A DNA stretch of 64,000 nt, from NCBI GenBank assembly GCA_965250215.1, contig CBDFNN010000004.1, forward strand, positions 2,418,001 through 2,482,000, read 5' to 3'. Every line of letters begins with the position of its first letter. Position 1 is the first letter of the stretch. The notes below the pieces were generated by a model. It had not been told where the DNA came from. It worked only from the letters and a program-made list of their open reading frames with translations, and made no database searches. Below are positions 1-8,142 of the stretch, piece by piece. A program made the position numbers and the translations under genes. The stretch is from CBDFNN01 sp965250215 (GTDB taxonomy: Bacteria; Bacteroidota; Rhodothermia; Rhodothermales; DATKEJ01).

Positions 1-1242
1 GGCTATTCCATTTCGAGTGCCAGTACATTTTGGTCAATTGGTGTTGCAGGGCAAACCGCCTCACAAAGTGGAAGTGGAATAATGAATTCTGCAGAGACCG
101 TTTGTCGTTCAGGTGGCGGAGTCCAGACTGGTGGCAATAGATCGGGTGACTATTCTTCAACAAGCGTTGATCCGGTAACTGATACTTTTTGGCATACCAA
201 TGAGTACGTGATTTCGGGGGGGAATTTCGTCTGGGACACCGGTGTATGCGAGTTCGAGCTTGACGACACTCCAGTCGTTTTGCCGACCTCGATGTTTGTA
301 TCCAACCTGACGACTGGTAGTGTCTCGGCCAATGGAAATAGACGGCGAGGTACAGCTACAGTGACGGTAACAAACGATCAAGGAGATCCCGTAAGCGGCG
401 CTTCGGTTTCGGGTGACTTCAGTGGCACCTTCACCCAATCGGTAAGTGGAACGACAAATGGCTCGGGCCAAGTCACCTTTACGACGAGTGGCAAACAAAG
501 AGGAACACCAACGGTGAACTTCTGTGTTTCTGATGTTTCGGGAAGTTTGAGTTATGACCCAGCAGATAATAGCAACCCAGGATATGCCTGTTCAGGTGGA
601 CCGGGTGGTGGTACTTCAATTCACATCGCTTCGCTTACATTTGGAACTTCTGGTAATCGGAGGGTGCGAGGCACCGCGAACGTGACGATCCAAGATGACC
701 AAGGAAATCCTGTAAGCGGCGTGAGTGTTTCTGGTCAATTTGGAGGAAGCTTCAACGAGTCAGATTCGGGTACCACAGGAACGAATGGTAGCGTCTCTTT
801 TCAGACCTCGGCTAGACTCAAGACACCGGTTACGGTCGATTTTTGCGTGACAAGTGTATCGGGTAGCTTGCCTTATGAGCCAGCAGACAATGGATCGCCG
901 GCTTGGGATTGTGATCCCGGCTTTAAGATTGTTGCAAGCGGGGACGAGAGCCTGAGCTTCATTGATCGTCAAGAGTCGGAAGCGATCAGCTTTAACTCGA
1001 ATTATCCTAATCCTTTCAATCCTACGACCTTGATTCCATTTGCGATAGGAAAGGAGAGACATGTTCGTGCAACGGTCTATAATTCAATTGGTCAACGAGT
1101 TGCTGTCTTGGCTGACGGGATATTCCAAGCTGGAAATCATCGACTGGTATTTGACGCAACGAGTTTGAACAACGGTATGTATTTCTTAAGTGTCGAGTCT
1201 GGTGACTTCTCTTATTCCCAGCGAATGACACTCATGAAGTAA
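1..1242 (+). CDS. Secreted protein, 3' part, with two Ig-like repeats and a type IX-style C-terminal sorting domain
   Basis: The reading frame is open from the first base, so this is the 3' part of a longer gene cut by the window edge. The first segment (motif GDYSSTSVDP...FWHTNEY) resembles the end of sialidase-like/BNR beta-propeller regions in exported proteins. Two homologous repeats of about 95 residues follow, each with a pattern RRxRGTAxVTxxxDQGxPVSG and a conserved Cys near the end; they look like bacterial Ig-like or filamin-type domains. The last 80 residues start with NYPNPFNPTT and end QRMTLMK, the sorting domain that sends proteins through the type IX secretion system in Bacteroidota relatives. 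The catalytic or binding function lies upstream and is not visible. Confidence 0.85.
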   Translation, partial: GYSISSASTFWSIGVAGQTASQSGSGIMNSAETVCRSGGGVQTGGNRSGDYSSTSVDPVTDTFWHTNEYVISGGNFVWDTGVCEFELDDTPVVLPTSMFVSNLTTGSVSANGNRRRGTATVTVTNDQGDPVSGASVSGDFSGTFTQSVSGTTNGSGQVTFTTSGKQRGTPTVNFCVSDVSGSLSYDPADNSNPGYACSGGPGGGTSIHIASLTFGTSGNRRVRGTANVTIQDDQGNPVSGVSVSGQFGGSFNESDSGTTGTNGSVSFQTSARLKTPVTVDFCVTSVSGSLPYEPADNGSPAWDCDPGFKIVASGDESLSFIDRQESEAISFNSNYPNPFNPTTLIPFAIGKERHVRATVYNSIGQRVAVLADGIFQAGNHRLVFDATSLNNGMYFLSVESGDFSYSQRMTLMK

Positions 1243-1293
1243 ATCGGAAAGTTCATCTGAATATTCTGCGACGAGAATCTTCGGAAGACAAAT

Positions 1294-1323
1294 GGGGCGA
1301 TCCTTTAGGGGATCGCCCTTTTT
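1294..1323 (+). terminator. Rho-independent terminator
   Basis: A perfect 9-bp stem GGGCGATCC / GGATCGCCC (1295-1303 and 1310-1318) with a 6-nt loop is followed at once by five T. It lies 50 bases after the stop of the sorting-domain gene and ends that transcript before the SDR gene. It is the clearest intrinsic terminator in the window. Confidence 0.88.
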
Positions 1324-1502
1324 GCTTGAAGGCCATATTGGTGAGAAGTGGGATATACTCTCTCTGAGTCTCCATCGAGGTATGAATATATTTTCGATCC
1401 GAGCGAGAGGTGGCTGATTGAGATGACAAGCACTCAAACAAATGGGGGAAGTCTAAGTAGATGAAAAGAGAAATCATCAACTAAAAAACTGGAGAAATCG
1501 AA

Positions 1503-2327
1503 ATGGGAAAGACTGTACTAATCACGGGATCAAGCACTGGAATTGGACGAGCTGCGGCAAAGAAATTTCAGAATGAAGGATGGAATGTAATCGCAACGAT
1601 GCGGACGCCTGAAAACGAGTCGGAGTTGGGAGCACACGATAATACATTGGTAACAAGACTCGACGTCCAAGACTTGGAAAGTATCGATTCCGCTATAGCA
1701 GAAGGACTTGCCAGGTTTGGAAAGATCGACGTTGTATTAAACAATGCTGGCTATGGTCTAATGGGGACATTTGAGTCTGCCAAAAGAGAAAGCGTTGCGA
1801 GACAGTTCGACGTGAATGTTTTCGGACTATTTGATGTCACGAGAGCTGTGCTACCTCACTTCCGAGAAAACCGGGACGGCATGTTTATCAACGTTTCTTC
1901 AGTCGGAGGAAAGATGACCTTTCCACTGATTTCTCTTTATCACTCGACGAAGTTTGCTGTCGAAGGATTTAGTGAGTCGCTTCATTTTGAATTGGCTGCG
2001 ATAGGAGTCAAAGTGAAGATTGTCGAGCCAGGAGCGATTGCAACGGATTTTGGGAGTCGCTCGATGGATTTTCAGCACGACGAGTCGCTGAGCGAGTACA
2101 ATGAGACCGTCGGAAAGATGATGAAAGCCATGGAGACCGCTTTTGACCCAGCAAATATGAGCACTCCAGATTTAGTCGCAGATGTCATTTTCGAGGCTGC
2201 AAGCGATGGAAGCGACCAGATGAGATATCGAGCCGGTGCCGATGCAGAGCAGTTGCTTACAGCAAGGAAAAATATGGAAGATGTGCCATTCTTCGATATG
2301 GTACGTGGGATGATGCTTCCGGAATAA
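1503..2327 (+). CDS. SDR family NAD(P)-dependent oxidoreductase
   Basis: A 274-residue classical short-chain dehydrogenase/reductase. The cofactor motif TGSSTGIGRA is at residues 8-17, NNAG at 80-83, the catalytic Ser in VSSVGG near 133, and the YxxxK pair is Tyr146 and Lys150 (YHSTK). Length is normal for the family. It is cytoplasmic, with no signal peptide. GGAG stands 9-12 bases before the ATG as a ribosome site. It stands alone between a terminator and a G-rich repeat, so substrate cannot be inferred. The fold and enzyme class are sure; the substrate is not. Confidence 0.93.
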   Translation: MGKTVLITGSSTGIGRAAAKKFQNEGWNVIATMRTPENESELGAHDNTLVTRLDVQDLESIDSAIAEGLARFGKIDVVLNNAGYGLMGTFESAKRESVARQFDVNVFGLFDVTRAVLPHFRENRDGMFINVSSVGGKMTFPLISLYHSTKFAVEGFSESLHFELAAIGVKVKIVEPGAIATDFGSRSMDFQHDESLSEYNETVGKMMKAMETAFDPANMSTPDLVADVIFEAASDGSDQMRYRAGADAEQLLTARKNMEDVPFFDMVRGMMLPE

Positions 2328-2393
2328 GAAGTGAGGGGTGAGAAGTGAGAAGTGAAAGGTGAGGAGTGAGGAGATGGGGCTGAGGGGCTGAGA
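2328..2393 (+). repeat. G-rich short tandem repeat (GTGAGGAG type)
   Basis: Degenerate 7-bp units (GTGAGGG, GTGAGAA, GTGAGGA) begin right after the SDR stop and end in GGGGCTGAGGGGCTGAG. It belongs to the dispersed purine-rich family seen at more than ten places in the window, always with the G-rich strand on +. No gene or terminator is seen in it. Confidence 0.75.
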
Positions 2394-2491
2394 AAGTTTG
2401 AAAATTGCTGGTTTCTGACGATCCAGACCAAATGGAATATGTATTTTAGAAATACCAATCCAGTGCCTCGCTTATGACTAAAATTGTTGCC

Positions 2492-4483
2492 ATGAGAATA
2501 TTTGTAATGATTTTGATATTTCTTGTCTCGCAGGACGCAAGGGTTTCTGCCCAAGAGATAGAGAGCTCTCAAACTGATTCAGACTACACTCTTCCAAACA
2601 TCATTGCACCTTTGGATTATGTGGATTATGAAGTATTTAAGTCAAACGCGACGGAGTACATACCTGTCGCAGATGACCCTTTCCTGGAACATGTAAGAGC
2701 ATCGTTGACGGAAGACGAAGAGGAGATCGTCTCGGCGTTTTTCGAAGCTCGGCAATCCCGCCTTGATGATTCAGGATTCTCGAATCAGCTCATCACATCG
2801 ATTCAGGAATCGAAGGGCCAGATATGGGTTGGTACTGCCCAAGGTCTATTCACCTATGATCCAACAATTTCAAAGTTGAAAGGACATGAAAATTATGGAA
2901 TAGATGGACCTCTCGCCTCGCACATTACAGACATCGCACAAGACAGCAAAGGGAATCTTTGGTTTGGGACACCCCTTGGTATAAGTCGTCTTGATACTCT
3001 AGGAAATTGGAATTCAATTCGAGGAAGCGAAGGTTTACCAGTCGAAGATGTCACCGCATTGACTGTTGATCGGCAAGATAATATTTGGATTGGAACCACG
3101 CAGGGAGCCATTTTTTACAAACCCGAAGATGCGGAACGGAAATGGTATTACCGTGCTGGAAAGCGCTATCTGACTAGTGATGACATAAAGGGTATTGAGA
3201 TATCTGAAGATGGGAAGTCGATTTATTTTCTCACCGGGACGGGAATAAGTAAGTTGGAATTACGTGACACAAAACTGTCTCAAAAGGCTGACGTTCTAGA
3301 AATGCGCGTCAAGAACTGGCATCGACGCAGGGGATTGGTGGCTGCTAGTCAGTTGGACGATGCTGAAAATCCGAGTTCATATTCAATCCCAGACAATGAC
3401 AACGATGGGCTTTGGACGGCCTATCACGTCGTGGCTATGTCCTTGGCATATGCCACAACAGGCGATCGAGCCTTCTTGGAATCCGCGAGAGAGGGCATGC
3501 ACGCATTGATCATGCTGCAAAATGCATCTGGTGTTCCAGGTTTGACGGCGCGAAGCGTTGTCCCCATATCCCAAAGAGCGGAAATGAGTGAACAGTGGAG
3601 GGAAACTCCGGATGGGGAGTTACTATGGAAAAGCGATACATCTAGTGATGAAATCGATGGTCATTTCATGGCCTTTTATGTCTACTGGGAGCATATCGCC
3701 CGTTATGATCCAGTGGAGGCAAAACTGATTAAGAAGCAAACTAGTGAGCTTATCGATTATCTAGTTGATAATAATTATCAGTTGATAGATTGGGATGGAG
3801 AAAGAACTACCTGGGGTTTCTGGAACCCCGAAGCCCTAAACGATGACCCAGAAAATTATCTGGAAAGCGGATTGAACTCGGCGCAAATGCTCTCCTTTTT
3901 GAAAGTGTCTTATCACATCACTGGGATTGAAAAATACCGCGAGCATTATGACAAGCTGATCAAGGAGCACAGGTATTTGGAAAATCTTCTAACGATGAAG
4001 AAGTTATTTCCGGATTCAGACAACCACTCTGACAATCAACTGGGTTATGTAGCGCTATATCCGCTCATACAGTTGGAGCATGATCCGCAGAAAAGAAATG
4101 CGATACATCGAGCTACCCGAAGGCATTATTGGGCACATCGAGGGGATAACTCGGCATTTTTTGCCTTCGTCACGGCTTCCATAGATCCGGACTATGTCGA
4201 CATTAAGGCTGCTATAGAAAACCTACAGGAGATCCCTACAGACCGTCGCCAATGGCCAATGATCAATAGCAACAGGAAGGATATCAGATGGTCGCCAAAT
4301 AAGAGTCGAAAGGAAAGGAGGCAATTAGATCATCTGCTACCGGCCGATGAGAGAAATTTTGATCGATGGAATCGTAATATTTATTACGCTGATGGCGGGC
4401 GTGGCGGAGATTACGAGGATGACGGAGGATCGTGGTTATTGGCTTACTGGATGGGAAGGTATCATGGGTTTATTAGGGGCTGA
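2492..4483 (+). CDS. Exported protein with two-component-regulator propeller repeats and a helical glycosidase-like C-terminal half
   Basis: About 663 residues. The N-terminus is a signal peptide (MRIFVMILIFLVSQDARVSA then Q). Between roughly residues 85 and 250 there are propeller blades with the motifs GQIWVGTAQGL, GNLWFGTPLGI and DNIWIGTTQGA, typical of Reg_prop repeats found in periplasmic sensor halves of hybrid regulators. The rest (NDGLWTAYHVVAMSLAYATTGD, WGFWNPEALND, HRATRRHYWAHR) resembles an alpha/alpha-barrel of the six-hairpin glycosidase type. No kinase domain is present. The start is taken at the second ATG (an in-frame ATG lies at 2474) because the context gccATGAGAATA recurs at 16409. 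Likely periplasmic; function unknown. Confidence 0.8.
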   Translation: MRIFVMILIFLVSQDARVSAQEIESSQTDSDYTLPNIIAPLDYVDYEVFKSNATEYIPVADDPFLEHVRASLTEDEEEIVSAFFEARQSRLDDSGFSNQLITSIQESKGQIWVGTAQGLFTYDPTISKLKGHENYGIDGPLASHITDIAQDSKGNLWFGTPLGISRLDTLGNWNSIRGSEGLPVEDVTALTVDRQDNIWIGTTQGAIFYKPEDAERKWYYRAGKRYLTSDDIKGIEISEDGKSIYFLTGTGISKLELRDTKLSQKADVLEMRVKNWHRRRGLVAASQLDDAENPSSYSIPDNDNDGLWTAYHVVAMSLAYATTGDRAFLESAREGMHALIMLQNASGVPGLTARSVVPISQRAEMSEQWRETPDGELLWKSDTSSDEIDGHFMAFYVYWEHIARYDPVEAKLIKKQTSELIDYLVDNNYQLIDWDGERTTWGFWNPEALNDDPENYLESGLNSAQMLSFLKVSYHITGIEKYREHYDKLIKEHRYLENLLTMKKLFPDSDNHSDNQLGYVALYPLIQLEHDPQKRNAIHRATRRHYWAHRGDNSAFFAFVTASIDPDYVDIKAAIENLQEIPTDRRQWPMINSNRKDIRWSPNKSRKERRQLDHLLPADERNFDRWNRNIYYADGGRGGDYEDDGGSWLLAYWMGRYHGFIRG

Positions 4484-4553
4484 GGAATGGGGAGCTGAGG
4501 AGCTGGGGGGCTGGGGACTTGGGAAAATAGGCATAGAGGCATAGAGGCAGGCA
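4484..4553 (+). repeat. G-rich repeat followed by GGCATAGA octamers
   Basis: The sequence after the stop is GGAGCTGAGGAGCTGGGGGGC-like, then GGCATAGA repeated about twice before AGGCATTTGATTG. Same dispersed purine-rich family, here with 8-bp units at the end. Confidence 0.6.
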
Positions 4554-4662
4554 TTTGATTGACACCTAATTCATGGTATGGTCCATTCTGATCAGAAAAG
4601 GCGCATATTTATATAACCACCTCTGCCTCGACATTCTGTCGTATTACCAAATAATCTCGGCC

Positions 4663-7383
4663 ATGAAAAAAACATTTAGTTCGCTGACCCTTGTCACTCT
4701 TCTTATCCTTCTTTTTACCGGCATCGGTTTCAATAGCACGATTGCTCAAGATCTCAAACAGACAAAACGTGTTTTTGTCGATATTCGCTTTGATTCACAG
4801 TCGGCGGCCGAAGGCCTTCGATCTCTGATTCCATCTGAACAAGACTCAAAGATTATTAGATCTTCACCTCTTTTTCAGGTCGAAAGGTCATTCTTGCAAG
4901 GACTGAAGAAAGATGCTGAAGCAAAGTCAGGAAAAAATTTACAAGACCTTTCACTATGGTATCGTTACGAGCTAGAGCCAGGCTCGGACGTCGCGTCCTT
5001 TGTTGATCAAATGCTGAAAACTCAGGGAGTAGACTTTGTCGAAGTCGCTCCAGAGGCTTCGCCAGACCCCTATATCCTGCAGGCTGTAACGCCTGACTTC
5101 GAGGCAAATCAAGGTTACCTCGATGTGGCGCCAGCTGGTTTGGATTCATACTACGCTTGGACCATTCCAGGCGGTACTGGATCTGGAGTTACTATTTATG
5201 ATGTAGAGCGAGAATGGAATCAAACCCACGAGGACCTCGCCGTCCTATCGGGAGTGACGCAGTTGCTTGACGCGGGCGATGTCGCGACTCCAGGTACGCC
5301 CTGTACGAGTCCACCTTGTAATGCCCATGGCACAGCTGTGATGGGTGAAATGCTTGGTGCCAACAATGGGATAGGTGTCACTGGAATGGTATATGACGCG
5401 CTAGGGGGCTTGGCGCCTTCGATTACAATGGATCTTGGATTTGCACCTGGTAATGCCATCCTACTGGCAGTCGCCGATGGTACACCTGGTGACGTGATAT
5501 TATTGGAAGTACAAACTGGAGTTTGTGGTCTTCCGGGATCTTGCCAAAACGCGCCCGTTACCAATTGCGGACCCATCGAATGGATTCAATCGGCCTACGA
5601 TGCGATTGAAACAGCTACATCATCGGGTTTTGTTGTGGTTCAAGCGGCAGGAAATGGAAATGTCGATCTCGATCAAGCTGCCTGCGGAGATACATTTGAT
5701 AGGTCCTTCAGAGACTCTGGTGCGATTATCGTTGGGGCTGGCAACATCGGTGGTAGCGATCGCCAGAGAATGGGATTTTCATCTTACGGTGATAGAGTAG
5801 ATTTGCAAGGATGGGGCACAGGCGTTATGACCGTGGAATACGGCGGATTCTATACAGATCCGGACAGTCCTGCAGATCGGAATAAGTGGTATACCTCGTC
5901 ATTTAACGGTACATCGTCAGCCTCACCGACGGTTGCAGGTGCTGCGGCATCCATCCAGGGGATTTCGCTCGACGAGTTAGCCGTTCCACAGACTTCTCAA
6001 ACGATTCGTTCTCTCTTGGTAGCCACCGGAAGTCCTCAGCAGGGAGACACCTCGGAAAATATCGGACCTAGACCCAATCTTGGTGCGGCGATTCCCGACT
6101 TCATCAACGTTCCTCCTACAGCAGATGCTGGAGGAGATCAGACGATCGAGTGTGCCAGCCCAACAGGAAGTAGTGTACAACTTGATGGTAGCGGATCATT
6201 CGATCTCAATGGCGATGGTTTGACTTACACATGGACGGGCGCATTTTCTGAAGGAGGTGGAACGGTTAATGGCGTAAATCCCGTGGTCACTTTAGCTCTT
6301 GGAGTCCATGTAATAAGTTTGGAAGTAGAGGACCCAAGTGGGCTGACAGATTCCGACAGCGTTGAGATTACTGTTGAGGATACAACGGATCCTGTTGTTT
6401 CGATCATTGGTGACGAGAATATGACGCTGGAGTGTGGAGTAGATGATTATGTTGAATTGGGTGCAACAGCGACAGACGTTTGCTGGGGTGACCTTGCGGT
6501 TTCTACATCTGGATCGGTAGATACCGAGACTCCAGGTATTTACGAGATCGATTATACTGCGACGGATGGAAGTGGCCTGTCAGATACAGCTACGCGTACT
6601 GTTGAAGTGGAGGATACGCTTCCGCCAGTACTAACCGTCGACACAGAGACCTTAATTTTGTGGCCTCCAAACCATGAATATCACAGCCTCGATTTGGCCG
6701 ATATGGGCGTCACGGTCGAAGATGAGTGTGACGAAACTCTGACTATTGATGATGTTGTGATCAGTTCTGTCTCCAGTGATGAAGATGAAAATACAATTGG
6801 AAAAGGAGATGGCGACACCCTGGATGATATTCTGATCGATGCTTCATGTCAGGATGTATCGCTTCGTGCCGAAAGGCAAGGAGGAGGAAATGGTCGAGTC
6901 TATACTATTACGCTGTCGGTGGAAGATGCTTCGGGAAATTCTGCATCGGCAGATTATCATGTGGCCGTTCCGAAAAAACCGAAATCGACTGCGGTTATGG
7001 ATGCGGCTGCTTACAGCGTAGCCGGATGCGCAGCCTTAGTTAAAATCGCTGAAAGTGAAATCACTGAGGATGATGATGTTCTCGATGGCGAATTGGACAA
7101 AGTTTTGGTAAATGACGAAAAGGGATTCTCGCTGAAACCCAATTATCCCGATCCTTTCAATCCAGTGACTCGAATCAGTTTTAGTCTTCCGCAGAATGAG
7201 TTGGTTGAAATTAATGTCTTCGATATGACGGGAAGACTGGTTTCGAGCCTAGTCAACTCGGAGTATTCAGCTGGTACACATGAGGTCGTCTTTGATGCGA
7301 CGGGTCTCCCGACTGGAATATATTTTTACTCCATGCGGGCTGGGACTTTCATGCAGAGTCGGCGGATGAGCCTACTTAAGTAG
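4663..7383 (+). CDS. Secreted subtilisin-like serine protease (S8) with PKD and HYR-type domains and sorting tail
   Basis: About 906 residues counting from ATG 4663, preferred over the upstream ATG at 4573 because it gives a normal signal peptide (MKKTFSSLTLVTLLILLFTG). A propeptide of about 120 residues follows. The catalytic triad is visible: Asp180 in TIYDVE, His222 in NAHGTAV, Ser418 in GTSSASP, with the oxyanion Asn near 331 in AAGNG. After the peptidase come a PKD domain (PPTADAGGDQTI..., about 485-580), a HYR/Ig-like domain with DTTDPVV (about 580-650), a further beta domain, and the NYPDPFNP sorting tail ending RRMSLLK. Predicted to be exported by type IX secretion and active outside the cell. 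Confidence 0.93.
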   Translation: MKKTFSSLTLVTLLILLFTGIGFNSTIAQDLKQTKRVFVDIRFDSQSAAEGLRSLIPSEQDSKIIRSSPLFQVERSFLQGLKKDAEAKSGKNLQDLSLWYRYELEPGSDVASFVDQMLKTQGVDFVEVAPEASPDPYILQAVTPDFEANQGYLDVAPAGLDSYYAWTIPGGTGSGVTIYDVEREWNQTHEDLAVLSGVTQLLDAGDVATPGTPCTSPPCNAHGTAVMGEMLGANNGIGVTGMVYDALGGLAPSITMDLGFAPGNAILLAVADGTPGDVILLEVQTGVCGLPGSCQNAPVTNCGPIEWIQSAYDAIETATSSGFVVVQAAGNGNVDLDQAACGDTFDRSFRDSGAIIVGAGNIGGSDRQRMGFSSYGDRVDLQGWGTGVMTVEYGGFYTDPDSPADRNKWYTSSFNGTSSASPTVAGAAASIQGISLDELAVPQTSQTIRSLLVATGSPQQGDTSENIGPRPNLGAAIPDFINVPPTADAGGDQTIECASPTGSSVQLDGSGSFDLNGDGLTYTWTGAFSEGGGTVNGVNPVVTLALGVHVISLEVEDPSGLTDSDSVEITVEDTTDPVVSIIGDENMTLECGVDDYVELGATATDVCWGDLAVSTSGSVDTETPGIYEIDYTATDGSGLSDTATRTVEVEDTLPPVLTVDTETLILWPPNHEYHSLDLADMGVTVEDECDETLTIDDVVISSVSSDEDENTIGKGDGDTLDDILIDASCQDVSLRAERQGGGNGRVYTITLSVEDASGNSASADYHVAVPKKPKSTAVMDAAAYSVAGCAALVKIAESEITEDDDVLDGELDKVLVNDEKGFSLKPNYPDPFNPVTRISFSLPQNELVEINVFDMTGRLVSSLVNSEYSAGTHEVVFDATGLPTGIYFYSMRAGTFMQSRRMSLLK

Positions 7384-7474
7384 AATATCAGATTGTCAGA
7401 ACATCAGAACTTCAGATAATCAGATAGTCTGAGCGTCAGAACGGAGGGTTAGTTAGATCCAATGTTCTGACGCT
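7384..7474 (+). repeat. CAGATAATCAG/AACATCAG-like repeat with an inverted repeat
   Basis: Short degenerate units (AACATCAG, ACTTCAG, ATAATCAG, ATAGTCTG) follow the protease stop. An 11-bp perfect inverted repeat AGCGTCAGAAC / GTTCTGACGCT (7432-7442 and 7464-7474) closes the stretch. No T-tract follows, so a terminator is not claimed, though the hairpin could still stabilise the mRNA end. Confidence 0.55.
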
Positions 7475-7581
7475 TCGGTGTATCAAGGCCACGGCGATTT
7501 GAGGGGCTGAAGAGTCTTTTAGATCAACATTTGTATTAGTTCATGGAGTTTCCGAAATACCCACAATTATTATAATCGCAT

Positions 7582-7803
7582 ATGACCGAACCAAAAGAGG
7601 GACACAATGAAAGACAAGGACGATATATCGGGCTAGGTGCTGCTCTAGGTTCGGGAATAGGGACCGCTCTGGGAGTAGCCTTTGGTACAGCATTTGGCAA
7701 TCTCGCCCTAGGGCTCGCTATCGGAATAGGCAGCGGTGTTGCCATTGGAATTGGAATTGGGATTGCGCTTGCAGAATCAAAGAAAAATGATTCGGACTCA
7801 TAG
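7582..7803 (+). CDS. Small glycine-zipper membrane protein
   Basis: A 73-residue protein: a charged N-terminus (MTEPKEGHNERQGR), then about 50 residues of Gly/Ala/Ile repeats with GxxxG spacing (GLGAALGSGIGTALG, GLAIGIGSGVAIGIGIG), and a short charged tail. This is a glycine-zipper pattern, giving two tightly packed membrane helices. No function is assigned. A 39-bp piece from its N-terminal region (7611-7649) recurs at 9771-9809 within mobile-element debris, which suggests the locus has been duplicated. It could be a toxin-like or channel-forming small protein, or simply structural. Confidence 0.55.
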   Translation: MTEPKEGHNERQGRYIGLGAALGSGIGTALGVAFGTAFGNLALGLAIGIGSGVAIGIGIGIALAESKKNDSDS

Positions 7804-7816
7804 CTAGAGGCTGAGT

Positions 7817-7858
7817 GAGGAGTGAGGAGTGAGGAGTGAGGAGTGAGGAGTGAGGAGT
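7817..7858 (+). repeat. Six GAGGAGT heptamers
   Basis: Six perfect tandem copies of the 7-bp unit GAGGAGT follow the glycine-zipper gene. The last base is also the first base of an IS3-type terminal repeat. The GG spacing could fold as a two-tetrad G-quadruplex, which is inference only. Confidence 0.9.
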
Positions 7859-7882
7859 ATCCGATCCTGAAATAGCTTGACA
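7858..7882 (+). mobile_element. Solitary left end of the IS3-family element
   Basis: These 25 bases, containing TCCTGAAATAGCTTGACA, are identical to the left terminal repeat of the intact element at 22358. As there, they directly abut a GAGGAGT array. No transposase sequence follows, so this is a solo end left by deletion or abortive transposition. Confidence 0.75.
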
Positions 7883-7936
7883 AAAAAAGCCCAAATCATA
7901 TGGCTCGGACTTTCAAAAGTACGAAGACTAGATGCT

Positions 7937-8060
7937 TTACTTAATCAGAAGCATTCTCCTTGATCGAGTAAAGTCACCGGCTTGCAGTTTAAATATACTG
8001 CCAGATGAAACAAGCTTGCCAAGATCATCACGAGCATCCCATTGGGTACCGTGCGATTCA
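7937..8060 (-). pseudogene. Remnant of a secreted protein's C-terminal sorting domain
   Basis: Reading on the minus strand gives WDARDDLGKLVSSG then FKLQAGDFTRSRRMLLIK and a stop, which is the last third of a type IX-style sorting domain (usual form WDGRDDxGxxVxSGxYxYxLxAGDFxxxRRMxLxK). Nothing of the mature protein remains upstream, where a TCGAG heptamer repeat begins. The gene has been truncated by repeat or IS activity, leaving about 40 codons. Confidence 0.7.
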
Positions 8061-8070
8061 TATGGGTAGT

Positions 8071-8098
8071 GTCGAGATTCGAGAGTCGAGTATCGAGT
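8071..8098 (+). repeat. Four TCGAG-type heptamers
   Basis: Four 7-bp units in a row: GTCGAGA, TTCGAGA, GTCGAGT, ATCGAGT. Same period as the GAGGAGT arrays but a different core. It cuts off the upstream side of the sorting-domain remnant. Confidence 0.7.
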
Positions 8099-8142
8099 AA
8101 TAAGAAGTGCTATCCGGCCAGTGATCAATAGAAGTTTCCGCT

